Positions 21,880 through 34,227 of a stretch of 64,000 nt of DNA are shown here, piece by piece. The position numbers were made by a program, and so were the translations under genes. The notes under the pieces were generated by a model. It was not told the DNA's origin. It saw only the letters and a program-made list of their open reading frames with translations, and did not search any database. This stretch comes from Apostichopus japonicus (taxonomy: Eukaryota; Echinodermata; Holothuroidea; Aspidochirotida; Stichopodidae): assembly GCF_037975245.1 (NCBI RefSeq), contig NC_092572.1, forward strand, positions 12,558,769-12,622,768, read 5' to 3'. How positions within the stretch are numbered: the first letter of the stretch is position 1; every line of letters begins with the position of its first letter.

Positions 21880-24800
21880 ATGAATCTTAAAGAGAACTTA
21901 ATTTACTTCGTGCTTCTTGTTGCTACGATCCCTTTTGGTAAGAATATTTCTTTTCTATGTTTTGTACGTATCTTTGAATATTCTTTCTAACAGGACTCGC
22001 TTTGTTATCGAGATTACAGTTAACGTTGATCCAATCATTTAGTAAAGTAAACATTGCACTAGAGTTTCAGGAAACGATTTAACATGCTATATACTTACAG
22101 CCTCCTTGCTGTCATCTTTACATGGTAGCCGGCTGTTTGTAGATAATACTTACAAATGTTGTTTCAGCCTTACTATCAACATAGTGAGATGGCTTTTACC
22201 TAAGGAAAACATTTCTTTGTGCCCTAAAAGGCCAAATATATAACCATGAATAAACCATTATGAACATTTACTTGTTTCCTTACAGAATTGTGATAGTTGT
22301 AATACAATTGGCATGTGTTTATTGAAATGAATACGTTTGTTTATGCTTTGGCTTGTATTAATGTATACCAAAATCATCAGGAAGAATGTAACACTTAAAA
22401 GTCCCGGATAACTCTTAAATCGTGAGATTGATTGTCCTAATAACTTCAGAATAATATGTCAGCGTATAGACAAATATACTTGTATCCTTCAATAAAGTTT
22501 CACAGTGTCCTCCTTCTTTGATTCAGCAAATAACTCGACCGTCTTGATAGTAATTCCAAAAGGGGGAATTATTTCTCTCGAATGTAAACTTATCTCGAAA
22601 CTTGATACTTTGGTATGGAATCGCAACGGACATATACTGGCCTCATACAGTGATAACTCACTCAGGGACTACAATATTTCTGTGGAAATTGACACCGATC
22701 GTTCAGCGTCTTACTTATCGAAACGATCAGCTGATTTACAAGACGCTGGTAACTATAGTTGTATTCAACACCACCAGCAGCAACACATGGTTGCATCGAA
22801 TACCACATTCCAAATCTTCATTCAAGGTAAATTTGTCATCTTTTCTACGACCGTTTCTACTTTAATAATAATAATAATAATAATTATAAATGAGCGTATA
22901 AAGCGCTAAAATATACGAAGTATTCAATAGCGCTGTACAACCCTTATAGAACGCCAACTTGAAAAAAATGAGTCTTCAAGCAAGACTTGAACTGACTGAG
23001 AGTGGGAGAAATCCGCACAGATATGGGCAGACCATTCCAGAGCTTGGGCCCGGCTGATGGAAAGGCACGGTCACCATAGGTTTTCAGTTTAGTTCTGGGA
23101 ACAGTGAGAGTTAGTGTATTGCTAGAACGCAAGGTATACCGAGTATTGACCTGGAAGGACAGATCGTCTGACAAATAGGCGGGTGCCATTCCACGAATGC
23201 ACTTATACACCAGGAGCAGTACTTTGAACTAAATTCTGAATTCAACAGGCAACCAGTGCAAATAATGGAGGATACTCAATGATGGTGTGCTAAAGTCATA
23301 GCAGTCTACAACAAGCCTGGCTGCGCTTTGGTCAATTGTCAGTACAATATATATTCAGAGAGACAATAAGTGACATTTGAGGTACATTAGAATTGAGATA
23401 TCACCACAAAACACAACAACAAACAAACTCCTGCGTGGATTTCAGTTGTCGATGGTTATCGTTTTTGGGGAAGATTCTCAGACACGTTCGAATTGCCTCT
23501 GAAATTCAGTAACTTATACTCGTAACAATGCCATTCATAATCAAAGGACACTTTAATTAGTTTTAAATAAAATTTATGAATTATTTAAAACACAATGTTG
23601 ACCAAATGATAAGGAAGAATGTTATGACATAATATTTAATAAAAAATTCAAGAAATCATAACTATATTCTAACATCTGATATTTAACTAACAATTGGAAG
23701 TTTTCTTAATCATAACTTCTAACTTCATATCTTCTAACAACCAAAACTTATATTTAGATATTTCATGATATGAAATTTTATGACGTGAAATTTCCACTGA
23801 ACGTTACGTCTATTGATCTTATATTAATAAAAGTGAAATTGGTTACATTGTTATGCTCTTCATTTTTTTTTTCAAGTTTAAATGTCGAGGGGTTAATGAT
23901 GAACTTTTTTGTCAGGTTAACATTTATCTCACTAAACTTGTTATCGCTATATTCCATAAAAACATTTTTTTTAATTATTATATGAAAGTCATCAATGAAA
24001 GGCATTAATAAGCCTGAACAATAACTGGCGAAGAAGAAAATTACTTTTAATGACAAACGGCGACTTTCGATTTAATGCTATCAAAATAAGATACAATAAT
24101 ACATAAAATCGACCATTTCATTCCCAACTGTATGACTCTTTCCCATATCGTAGCTGATGAATGGGCTGCAGCAGTAATAAACCTTTGATCATGAAAACAG
24201 CTTTTGTTATATTTACCCGGATAGTTGATTCCCGGAAAATGGATATATCTTCCTAATGAAAAACATGCGAGGGCTAACCAGTATAAACTCGTTATGACGA
24301 AGTACTGTTTAGGAATCTAATTTGCATATGAAGTCGAAAATGTTAGATAATGAGCAGATAAAATAATGTGATACATACCTTATCTCCTAATAATTCATTT
24401 AAATCTATCAAAGCTAATAATGTGTTACTTTTGCCAGGATATCCTAAACTCAGTGTTAATACCAGCACAACCAGAGCAGGCGAAACCATACTAGCGAGTT
24501 GTTGTGCAGACGTCAGACCGCCTTACCTCGAAGAAGTTGATTTTACCTGGTCAATCGGCGATGTACCACTTTTAGGATATTTTACAAATTTTTCTAATGT
24601 AATGAACTTTACCGTTAGTAGACATTGCGGCATTGCAACGGTCAGGAACATCACCAGTTATATGGATGGTACAAAACTGCGATGCCTAACCGATAAAGCA
24701 GCCGGCCATTTTGCCAGTGTTACGTTAAACGTTGAATGTAAGATAATTATCTTAAAGTTGATGTAACTAAGCATTAGTTTGCGATAACGTTAAATACATG

Positions 24801-27800
24801 TAGTATTTATATTCGAATTCATCTTACATCGTTGATTGATAAAATTTTAGTTAGGTAAACGACGTTACTTGAATAAATCTGGTAATTGATATGATCTAAT
24901 TTTCACTTTATGATAAGATATATATAAAGCTAACCTTAGTATAGGCGTAAAATGTGACAAGAACATTCTGTAGAAATGGAGTGGGATACTTCTTGTTGCT
25001 ATTCTCGTTAGCTGTCCTCCAGGCTACACAAATACCGTGACACTGCTAACTCTTTCTGAACCTTTCAGTTTATTGTACATATTTCTACCAAGAAAATTGA
25101 TAAATATATCTATTGTGCAAACAAATAACGATATTGATGTTCTTGATTTGTAGACCAGCCAGTCGTTAAGATTAAGTCAATTGCTGGATGGCAGGTCGTG
25201 TCTGGTCAGCATGTAGATATTGTATGTGAAGTGCAGAGCAACCCGCTTGCAGAAGTTTACCTTCAGGTGAAAACAGATACTGACTGGACAACTGTCGAAA
25301 TTCAAGAACAACAAAGGAATAACTCCGAGGACATCTATTTTATGATAATCATTTCGAATACATCGTTTGGATACTATCGATGTTTGGCACAAAATAGCCA
25401 CGGATTTTCGTTTTCGAAAAAAAAACTTCTGTCACAAGGTGAGTATTTGTTTTTGCATACAACAATACTGATAATTCGGCCTATGTATTTTCCCATGTTT
25501 ATGAAATGTTAACACATAGTATTGTAAATATCTACGATAATGAAGTGAAGTCATGCGTATGTGTTAAGATTTGTTCTGTATTTCCCTACCTAGATAAAAG
25601 GACACAGTACGTGACAGCAGTTGTCATCCCTTGTACCGCTTTGGTTCTACTTTTATTAGCATGCTTGACTTACAAACTCAGAAAATCAGGTATTGTGATC
25701 AACGTTTGGTAAGCTAGCTTACAAACAAACAGTGATTAAGAAATAATATTCATATGATTTTTTGTTATATTTAAAATTTTATTCAGCCCCTCAGCTATCA
25801 CACACAGCCCCATTTTAATTTCTGGTTACTCCTTTATCGTGTTTTATTTCGATATACTTATAATATTTGAAACTGACAGAAACTAAGTTCAAAGATAAAC
25901 TTACTAAATTTGTCGAGCCCACGATTGCATCTAGATAACTACTTCTGTGCGGAGAACTTGACGGAACGGATTCGTGGGGAACTGAATGTCTGATGTTTTT
26001 TGGCTGTACATTACCAATTAATTATTTGTTTTATTGTTTATTGTACTTTCTATTTATTAGTTTCCACTCATACCACAATCATTGCTTCCATTTATGAGAT
26101 CTGGGTTTCGAGCAATATCCCATTTCTTGTTCCCATGAATTTGAGTCATCCTTTTCTGCGAGTGTGTTAGGTTATCCGACTGTTGTGATATCAGTTAATG
26201 TAACGCCTATCCGAAATATTATTTATGATACTTCATTCAAGTTAGAATATATTTTAAATTTAATAACAACTCCTCCATCTTCCCTTTCTTTTTCTTTCAG
26301 TTCAAGTTCAAATTCAACATCCCTTGTCCATACGTTTTACAAGGTAAAAATATTTCCATTTCTTTGAAGTTTTTTTCATGAAAAATGTGGACTTCAAAGG
26401 ATTCTGTTTCCCTTCGATGTCCCGTTTTTTATTTATGTCAAGGGGGACATGATGAGGGTCGGAAGGGAAGGGGGCACATAAAATTTACAAAGCAAAATAA
26501 GTAGGAAGATACAACTCTTTCTGAATCACTTCTACCTCCAATATGCTGCTGATTTAAAGCTGATACAAGTTTTGGAAACGATGAAAATCGCTTCGAGAGG
26601 ATAACCCTCATTTTACTGTGCCCAACACGCACCCCATCTCCGTCTCTACTTTGAAATGTCTGACGACGCCATTACAGTTTTGGCACACTTTTCAAATGAA
26701 AATAAAACACTGTCTATAATATTTTGACTACAGACGTAACTTCGTGAATTTGGTAAATGTAGCCCGCAATCGACATTGTTTTCTTTATTTCTGTTGACTT
26801 GTATTCTGCTTCATTCAGTTTTATTTTAGGTTTATTTGTTTTTCCATTTCAGAGTCTGTTTTGTTCTAAATAACTGTCTTTGCAAAGGAAAAACTATTGT
26901 CATTATTTATCTGAAGAATAATTAGCAATTTGATCCCTCTTTCTTTATTCAGTGATTACATTCACCGGCTTTCCAGCTCTCTGCCAAGTAGGCAATATCT
27001 CCCCAGGACAGCCAAAAGTTCCAACACTAACAGAAACCTAGAAGGTTTGCATAACCGAACATAGATTATCCTTATCACATTACTAGTCCAGTAGTACACA
27101 ACTTTGGCGCACATTACGCCAATGGTTCAACTCATAATTCGTGGAATGTATACATTATAAACACTTATTCAACGCCGTGATCATATCGAAACATGAATTT
27201 GTTGTTAACCTATGTTTACCGATGCTTTGTCATGACGTCAGCATAATAAACTAACCCAAAGGGATAACATTGGTGTAACGAATATTAGATAAAACCAAAG
27301 TACAGTGTTATACAAAAGTGTGTATAGTTTATAATACTATAAAAAATTTGTTTCAGATACGAGAAATAATACGGAACAGGCCGGTGCATGTTCATCATCT
27401 GTTAGGTAATATCGATTTGATCAAGTTTCATGCAAGTTTCCTCGTTATTTATATTTATTTAAATTTAATTCAAATGAATTTATCTATATATCAGAGAAAA
27501 CATAGATTGATATACGATTAATTTATTTTGTTTGTACTACGATAGTATCGCACTAAAAGTAAAAGAAACGGAAACGAGATAACAATGGACTATGGAGACT
27601 ATAGTTAAGCATTCAACGGAATTATGAGCAAGTCACATATGACTTTGGTTTAGCTTTATATGTACACAAAAGCACATGTAAAGTTCACTCAAAAACACCC
27701 AGTAAGGATGATTTTTTTCTAAAATATATACTTCAAAGCACTTGCATTTTCAGTATGAGCAGTATGAATATTATGTTTATATCAGATAAAGGTTTGAAAC

Positions 27801-30800
27801 CGTTCATACCGTCAATAGATATTGAAGGGACAGTTTCGAGAGATATTAGCATTGCAACTGGCTGCTCACAAACGTTTAATGCGATGAATATTGCACAAAT
27901 GAGTTTCCTGCTTGCAAGTCTTATAAAGTGTCGCGCGTACGGGGATATTCGAGAAGTATACCGAAAAAAATAGGTAAAGTCGAACTGAGGGTAACTCTCC
28001 GTTTATTGTCTTCCGTATTGTGTGTCCACTTCCACCATCGCTTTTTCTTATATATTTACCCTCTTTTCTTGCCACTTAAATGCACATACAAAACAGGTAC
28101 CCAAAGTTACAAGGAGACATTTAAAGCGTGCATAAAATTCGAAAGATAACCATAAAGCCTACATTTAAAGCATGAATAAAATGCAAAGGCAAACAGACTG
28201 ATTTCATAGCAAGAGCTACATACCATGGATGGCTGTAGATAAAACCTGTAACAGTAGAAAGACCTTTCAACGATGTTAGACCAAGAAGTGCTATTAACGA
28301 GACATTGTAAGAATCATACCATTCTATTATTATTATTATATGGTTCCTTGTCCCTTCGAGGCTCTGGATGCCATGGTTCGCTACTTCGTTCTATCCTCCG
28401 CTGTTCGTGCCAGATCGTGTAGGCTTTTTCCTGTCCAATTCGATGTCTGCCAACCAAGTGAAATACTCCAAAAACCACGTAAACACAAACGCACCTCGTA
28501 CGCAAAATGGGGACCGGGATTTTCCTCAAGTCACAGGAGCGGGGACCAATAAACAACTTATCCACATTTCCAGAACAAATGGAGATATATCTATATTTAT
28601 AAGACCACGCAAACACACTTTCATTAACAAGACCACGCACACACACTTACATTAACAAGACCAAAAGTAAGCACCTACATTTTCAAGACCAATACCACAC
28701 ACCTTCATTTACAAGACGAATAAGACATATCAACATATCTCTGACCAGAGAATCCAACTAACAGTAGGCTCAGCACATATGAACTTACTTAATGTGGCAA
28801 AAAAACATACACGAGCACGGAGTAACTTTCATGGCATTATACATGATTACAGTGTTTCGTGGGAGGGTCGATCCGTGGGAATTGTAAAAAGAGACCTAGA
28901 CGGATACAAATCGAGGCCGATTTTCACCGTTTGTCGAAACCTGTTTTCTCGGGCCGTTGCTGATCGGGTTTGGGGGGAATGGTGGGGCTGTAGGCATGCC
29001 GACCTACTTGTGCAGAGGTTTCGTGTACAGTTCGGTGCCGGGGGGAGGGGGCGTTTTTCTGGTTGGTGGAGTAAATGTTTGTAGCTAATAGTAAACGTAA
29101 GACACTGTACACTTTAATAAGTGATATTACATGATTCAATTTAAAATACTGTATTTGTGGACTTTTCGAGGAAAATAAAATAACTTGGTGCGTGTTTGGA
29201 CAAGAATCATATTAATAAGTTATGAGGAATACAATTCAATTATCTTATAGTAGAGAATCGAGTCATTGATAATTGAGTGAGTATTTTACGATTTTAATTG
29301 TTAGTACAAATTGTTTGATAAATATTTTTTAACCAACACTTTCTTTGCTTATCTCGTTTTAAAGAGCGGAGACATCTACTGTGAGTTTATCGTCGACGAA
29401 AGTAAGCCACTGCTGCAAATATGACGAAGGGTATGACGTAGTTGTTCAAAGGTAATTCAGAAGATACTTATTACGGGAATACAATGTCACTATATATCGA
29501 CTACTTATATAGGGTTTATTTTTACAAAATCAAATCCATATTAATTCATTAAGCTTTGCTAATCAGATAGATGCTTCAAACGTGTTATACATAATGCAAA
29601 AGTCAAATACATGCAAAAAAGCTTCAAAAATTAATCAGGTAAAGTTTAAAGGGCTGTTTCAAGATAAATCAGTTGCTAAATACTACAAAGTGATTGAATT
29701 ACAATGGACAACATGTAACTGCTATTTAACTTCGATTAAAATTGTAAGTTCAAATTGTTTGTTAATGTTGTTTTAACCAACACTTTCTTTGCTTATCTTG
29801 TTTTATAGAGAGGAGACATCTACTGTACGTTTATCGTCGACGAAAGTAAGCCACTGCTGCAAAAGTGACGAAGGGTATGACGTAGTTGTTCAAAGGTAAT
29901 ACTAACAGAAGAAAAGTTATACATTCATAATGCGGGAATACAATGTCACTTTGCAATTTGAATCATGATACAAATGGAAACGTCCTAAAGTGCACGAAAG
30001 TACTTTAATCTAGTGAATATGCCTTATGGACCAAATATAAAATTCATATAACGCCATGTGGTTATTTATTATACCGAGATATCGATTACTTATATTAGGT
30101 ATAATTTTACAAGAGCTTCATTGAGCTTTGCTAATCAGATATATGCTTCAAACGTGTTATACATTATGTCTAAACAGCAGAGGCAAAAGTCAAATAAATG
30201 CAAAAAGCTTCAAATATTAATCAGGTAAGGTTTATTTGTCTGTAACTAAATCCATACAAAGTGATTGAACTATTGTGGCTGGGTGGAACCGTATTACAAA
30301 TAGACAACATGTAACTGCTATTTAGAACCATGGTAGCCTAAATATTTGTCGGATATATGTTTACCTCGTAATATAACAAATACAAACAATAATAAATAGT
30401 TATATAACTATTGACCGTGTTACATATTTTGGGACACATTCAAACTTATAATGATGTGCTTGGTACATTTCGTGGAAATGCATGCCAAGACACAATATTT
30501 TTGACAACATGATTTAATGCTCTCTTTGGAAAATGGATATTAACACAGCCATATCTTTGCTCTTTTTTACTGTTGAGTGTGTGCAGGCATGTGATGAATA
30601 AGTGTAATAGGACACATATGAAGTTTGATATCTAAATTTTGACATGTGCTCGTTCTAGCCAGCTAGGCATTAACCCTAAGCATGAGAATGATACATCATT
30701 AAAGATGTCAGAAACAAATTCAAATCATCAGTTACTTCAATACTGGTGTTTTTATCTCATTATGTTACTTTTTTTCTCAAACGAATAACGGAGCATTAAT

Positions 30801-30933
30801 GATGATGATATTGTATGTTTCCTCTCTGCTTTTAACATTTCACAGTGTTCCTGTCACACCCAATCAATATGCTTACAGTCATCTAGAAAGGGGGTTCATC
30901 AACAAAGGGGAATACGAACTCCATCAACAGTGA
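21880..30933 (+). CDS. Type I membrane receptor with three Ig domains and a tyrosine-containing tail
   Basis: Exons read directly: 21880-21937, 22506-22826, 24438-24737, 25154-25438, 25594-25689, 27357-27405, then 29365-29451 and/or 29809-29895, and 30846-30933 (TGA). All junctions are GT-AG and keep one frame, giving about 427 residues with one cassette or 456 with both. Residues 1-19 are a leader (MNLKENLIYFVLLVATIPF). A V-like Ig domain follows with Cys46, Trp57 and Cys105 in DAGNYSC. A second Ig domain (residues 127-226) and a third (227-321) follow; the membrane helix is VVIPCTALVLLLLACL. The tail holds YDVV, YAYSHL and YELH motifs that could be phosphorylated; none is a strict ITIM. Several N-linked sites are visible. 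It likely sits at the cell surface in adhesion or immune recognition. I do not recognise an orthologue. An in-frame ATG at 21802 exists, but 21880 gives the clean leader. Confidence 0.8.
22862..23328 (-). mobile_element. Truncated LINE 3' end inserted in receptor intron 2
   Basis: On the minus strand the segment encodes the end of a non-LTR retrotransposon ORF: MYKCIRGMAPAYLSD, RTKLKTYGDRAFPSAGPKLW, then LSQFKSCLKTHFF. This C-terminal signature is common in animal CR1/L2-like LINEs. A short 3' region with GCGC TTTATACGCTC and an (ATT)n tail follows (22862-22885). The homologous intron of the upstream copy (near 18510) lacks it, so it inserted after the locus duplicated. Confidence 0.8.
26301..26343 (+). 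CDS. Candidate alternative tail exon of the Ig receptor
   Basis: A long pyrimidine tract ending CTTTCAG precedes a 43-nt open segment that ends at ACAAG|GTAAAA. Its start and end phases (1 to 2) match those of the 49-nt exon at 27357-27405, so either could link the membrane exon to the cassette exons. The peptide would be VQVQIQHPLSIRFT plus a junction residue. It rests only on splice signals and phase. Confidence 0.25.
27754..27973 (+). CDS. Candidate alternative terminal exon of the Ig receptor
   Basis: TTTTCAG at 27747-27753 precedes a frame that joins in phase 2 after the exon at 27357-27405. It reads SMSSMNIMFISDKG to a stop after REVYRKK, about 73 residues. Use of this exon would replace the tyrosine-bearing end. 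No domain is recognised, and the evidence is only the acceptor and the open frame. Confidence 0.22.
28598..28725. repeat. Degenerate 30-bp tandem repeat in a receptor intron
   Basis: Four to five diverged copies of an ACAAGACCACGCACACACAC plus TTACATTA-type unit. The unit loses similarity towards the right. No coding meaning. Confidence 0.6.
29365..29451 (+). CDS. Tandem cassette exon 7a of the Ig receptor
   Basis: An 87-nt exon bounded by TTTTAAAG and CAAAG|GTAATT, entering and leaving in phase 2. It encodes AETSTVSLSSTKVSHCC then KYDEGYDVVVQ. It is skippable without a frame change. A near-identical exon lies 444 bp downstream, with homologous flanking intron, so the pair arose by a local duplication of roughly 450-550 bp. 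This version has two tyrosines (KYDEGYDVV). Confidence 0.7.
29809..29895 (+). CDS. Tandem cassette exon 7b of the Ig receptor
   Basis: An 87-nt exon bounded by TTTTATAG and CAAAG|GTAATA, same phases as 7a. It encodes EETSTVRLSSTKVSHCC then KSDEGYDVVVQ. It differs from 7a by Ala to Glu, Ser to Arg and Tyr to Ser. Its acceptor (TATAG) is stronger than that of 7a (AAAG), so 7b may be the default version. Confidence 0.72.
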
Positions 30934-33861
30934 TCTGGAGAAACGTAATTGATGTTCGCATATATACCCTGTTATATGATATAAAGCTGTTTGACTTTAT
31001 TTATGCTTCGACAAATTTAGTACACCCCATTCATTATTGTTAAAAAAAAAACTTGAAATATTTCTTTCCCGCTTATATGAACTGAACTCAGCGAATTTGA
31101 TTAACTGCAATTTGAGTCGACCTGTGACTTATAGTTAAAACTATATTGTTGTGGTGTAAATGTTATAGCTCAAACGCACTAACGTTTCTCCTTTTAACAG
31201 AGAGAGAGAAAGAGAGAGATACGTCATAAATGTTTCAATGTTTGCTCTATCTACGTTACGTTATATACACATTACGCATCACAGCCTCCTATTCCGGTGG
31301 CTAGATACAAACTTGGAATTAAACTGTAAAGAACAAAAGCAAAAATCCAGATATACTACTTCTTACTTAACTTGTTACCAGGATCATTCGTCTGAGAGTA
31401 ATGAGAAATGACCAATATTTTGTATATCAGACTGTCTATGAATTCTTAAGTAAATATCACATTTAGATTTTCAGCTGGATTCTTGAGTATAAATATTTAT
31501 AAATATATATATATATATATATATATAACAAGTAAAATATTGGCTCGTGGAATAATATATGCCATCAATAACAATTGCTTGATTTGTTATCAGAGATTTA
31601 TCAGAGTATAGAATCATAGAATCATTAAACAGCCAATGCATTAGCCCTTTTTTGTAAGACGTCATTTCACAATGTTATTGATTTATCTTACTTATTTTGT
31701 CTGTCTTATTTATCAAAATAACTGTATAAAGCAACACCGATTTCATATATAACCTCAAATTAATAAGTAATTATACTACAATGAATTTCGATGCCTTCCA
31801 TGCATAAACAACAAAATGTATAAATGTTAGAAGGAAATGTTTGTAACCACAAACAGTTTAGTAATCATGTCTATTCAATTGGTACGTTAGTTTTAGATGA
31901 TTTCACCGGTGAGTTGACCTCAATGACAGCTGTCACTTTGTCTTGTCATTAAAGTTGTACAGTCAATTTCAGATAAAATGTTGTGTTATTACAATACTTA
32001 TATTACTGGCATTGCATAGTTTTCACGTTCAAGGTTTCGTAATATTATGTAGAAACAACCACGGTGATCAAGCAGCTGATATAGGATTGCATAAACCGCG
32101 AAATCCTTCACGAATGTAACTTATCCCATAATTTTATTTATTTTGTGACTTAGCTCACCACGAATCGTATTTCTACCTTCTTGTAAGTGAAAGTGTTTAT
32201 TTGTGCATCTTTTATATTTTATTTGATATTAATAACTCGAATGGCGATTTTGAAGAACCGTTATTCAACATTCCATTTTTTTTTTTTTTTTTTTGTAGAA
32301 CGTTCATACTGTTGATTTGAGTGAAGTGGCTCTAGCTGATCCAACGCTCGAGCAATAATTCTTTCTTTTTGCATTATTGACAGCTTGTTACATCTCCTTA
32401 TGGTCCTTTCAATGTATGGAATGCATCCATAAACATTAAACATTTGGAATTATAATGGCATGGTTTTAACAAACTATATGGACAGAGATTTTCACCACTT
32501 CTGCAGTGAACAAATGAACTACCAATAAATTATAGAATTATTGCCACTCGCCCTCAGAAAAAAAATGGATTGTTGTAAATTATTTCTCAATTACGCTTCA
32601 TTGTAAAGTCCCAGACTTCCTGAAGCATTTAAGTATTCATAACCCATTTTTTTTCTTTATAAATAGTGTCATTGGTTACTTTAAAAAATAATACAATCAT
32701 CGTGTTAAACATGCGCAAGACATTGGGGCATTCACATACCAAACGAATATAAAAACTGTTATTTGCACTTATAATTTCACTTATAAATGTTAGACGATAA
32801 CCAATGAAATTGGGTCCAGGGTTAAACAATCCTTGGCCTGAATAAATTGCTGTTTAGAAACCATTTACCAAGCTGGTATGGAATGTACAGTTTGTAACTA
32901 AATAAATTCAATATAAAATAAAACTGTTAATAAACTGCTTATCCACAGTTATCATGACTTTCGTATAATTTTCAATGGAATGGGACTGTTGGAGAAGTTG
33001 GAGATCAAAGTAAATGTTTTGTCACATTCAGCCATTTTTACATGACTATACAATAGTGAAACAGCAAGCAATGACCAAAAACTATGAACACCCGTAAAGC
33101 TCAATGCCCTGTATATGAGTGAACAATAGTAATGGAGCATACAAAAAGTGCTCTGAATTGGTTCTATATAACATTATTTCCTTTTCGTGAGAGTGATGGC
33201 TGTTTTTCGTGTCAAACTTAGTGACATGTTTCTCATGTGATACAATATGTGATTTATTGCTAATTTTTTTTGAAAACAATATTTGCAATTGTTAGACATA
33301 CTTGGCATTGTTTAGCTCAATGTTTTTGCAACGCCGTAGATACTTACCAAAACTAAATACTTGGCAGAACAAGTGCTTGTATTAACATTTGTTATGACTG
33401 TCCTATGTAATGTCCCGTTATTCAGTAGGCCTCTCACTGTGTCACGCTGGCACGAAAGGACACGTTGCAACTCTGTAACTACCTACTACCCTACCGTGTC
33501 TTCCTGACCACTAACAAACCTCGGAGATGAAATAGGCAGATGAATTCCGATGTCATCCCCTTTCGGAATCTGGGCTGGACGAACGCATTCAACTAAGCAG
33601 TAGCCTTGTTCGTTGTTGGTATGTTTGGTACAGGAAACAGTGTAACAGTAAGTTATATCACGCGTTGCTTGCAATGTACATTAGGGTATGTTGACGAAAG
33701 TCAGGTGATGAAAGTTATGTGACAGGGCTTCACTAACGTTTAGAAAAAATGTTAAGCTATGTGTTCCTTTCAGAAACTAAGTTGTACTTGTGTTTATTAT
33801 TTATTATCACAATCTCGATCGCTGTCATTTAAAACAACAATTGGTACTAGAAAGGGCAAAA
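30934..33861. other. 3' flank of the receptor and intergenic DNA
   Basis: The receptor 3' UTR presumably begins here; GATATAAAGC at 30978 is the only weak polyadenylation-like signal nearby. A GAGAGA tract lies at 31200, a TA array at 31504-31527 and a T run at 32277-32295. No gene is supportable. Confidence 0.4.
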
Positions 33862-34227
33862 TTATTTTCGAACAAAAAATTGTTTAACAATAAAGTAAAT
33901 ACCTTGCATACATGTTTTGGAGCAACATGATGTGATCGCCGTCAAGAAATCATCAAGACAACACGTCCTTGAAATTCTTTTAATAGAAACAAGAATACCT
34001 TTAGTAATCCAAGGGTTCCTTTTGCTTCGTCTCTTTTGGCATTTACACGGTATTTGGGAAATCATTGTATACATGGTTAACAGAATTGAAGAAATTACGA
34101 TAGGCAATGTTTGCGTCATTTTGCATAAGCACATTTTCCAGTGAATGTCCTGAATTTTGGAAACGAAATTCTCAATATTAGAATTGTTGTAATATCGTAT
34201 GCAGGCTGTAGTGTATGCAGGTGACAA
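33862..34227 (-). mobile_element. LINE fragment, endonuclease-RT linker region
   Basis: The minus frame contains KRRSKRNPWITKGILVSIKR, a typical sequence of the linker between the endonuclease and reverse transcriptase in animal non-LTR elements (basic run, then PW(I/M)T.G(I/L)L.SI). Flanking parts are diverged, and no RT catalytic motif follows. It is a dead fragment; a poly-G tract lies just upstream of it at 34241. Confidence 0.55.
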
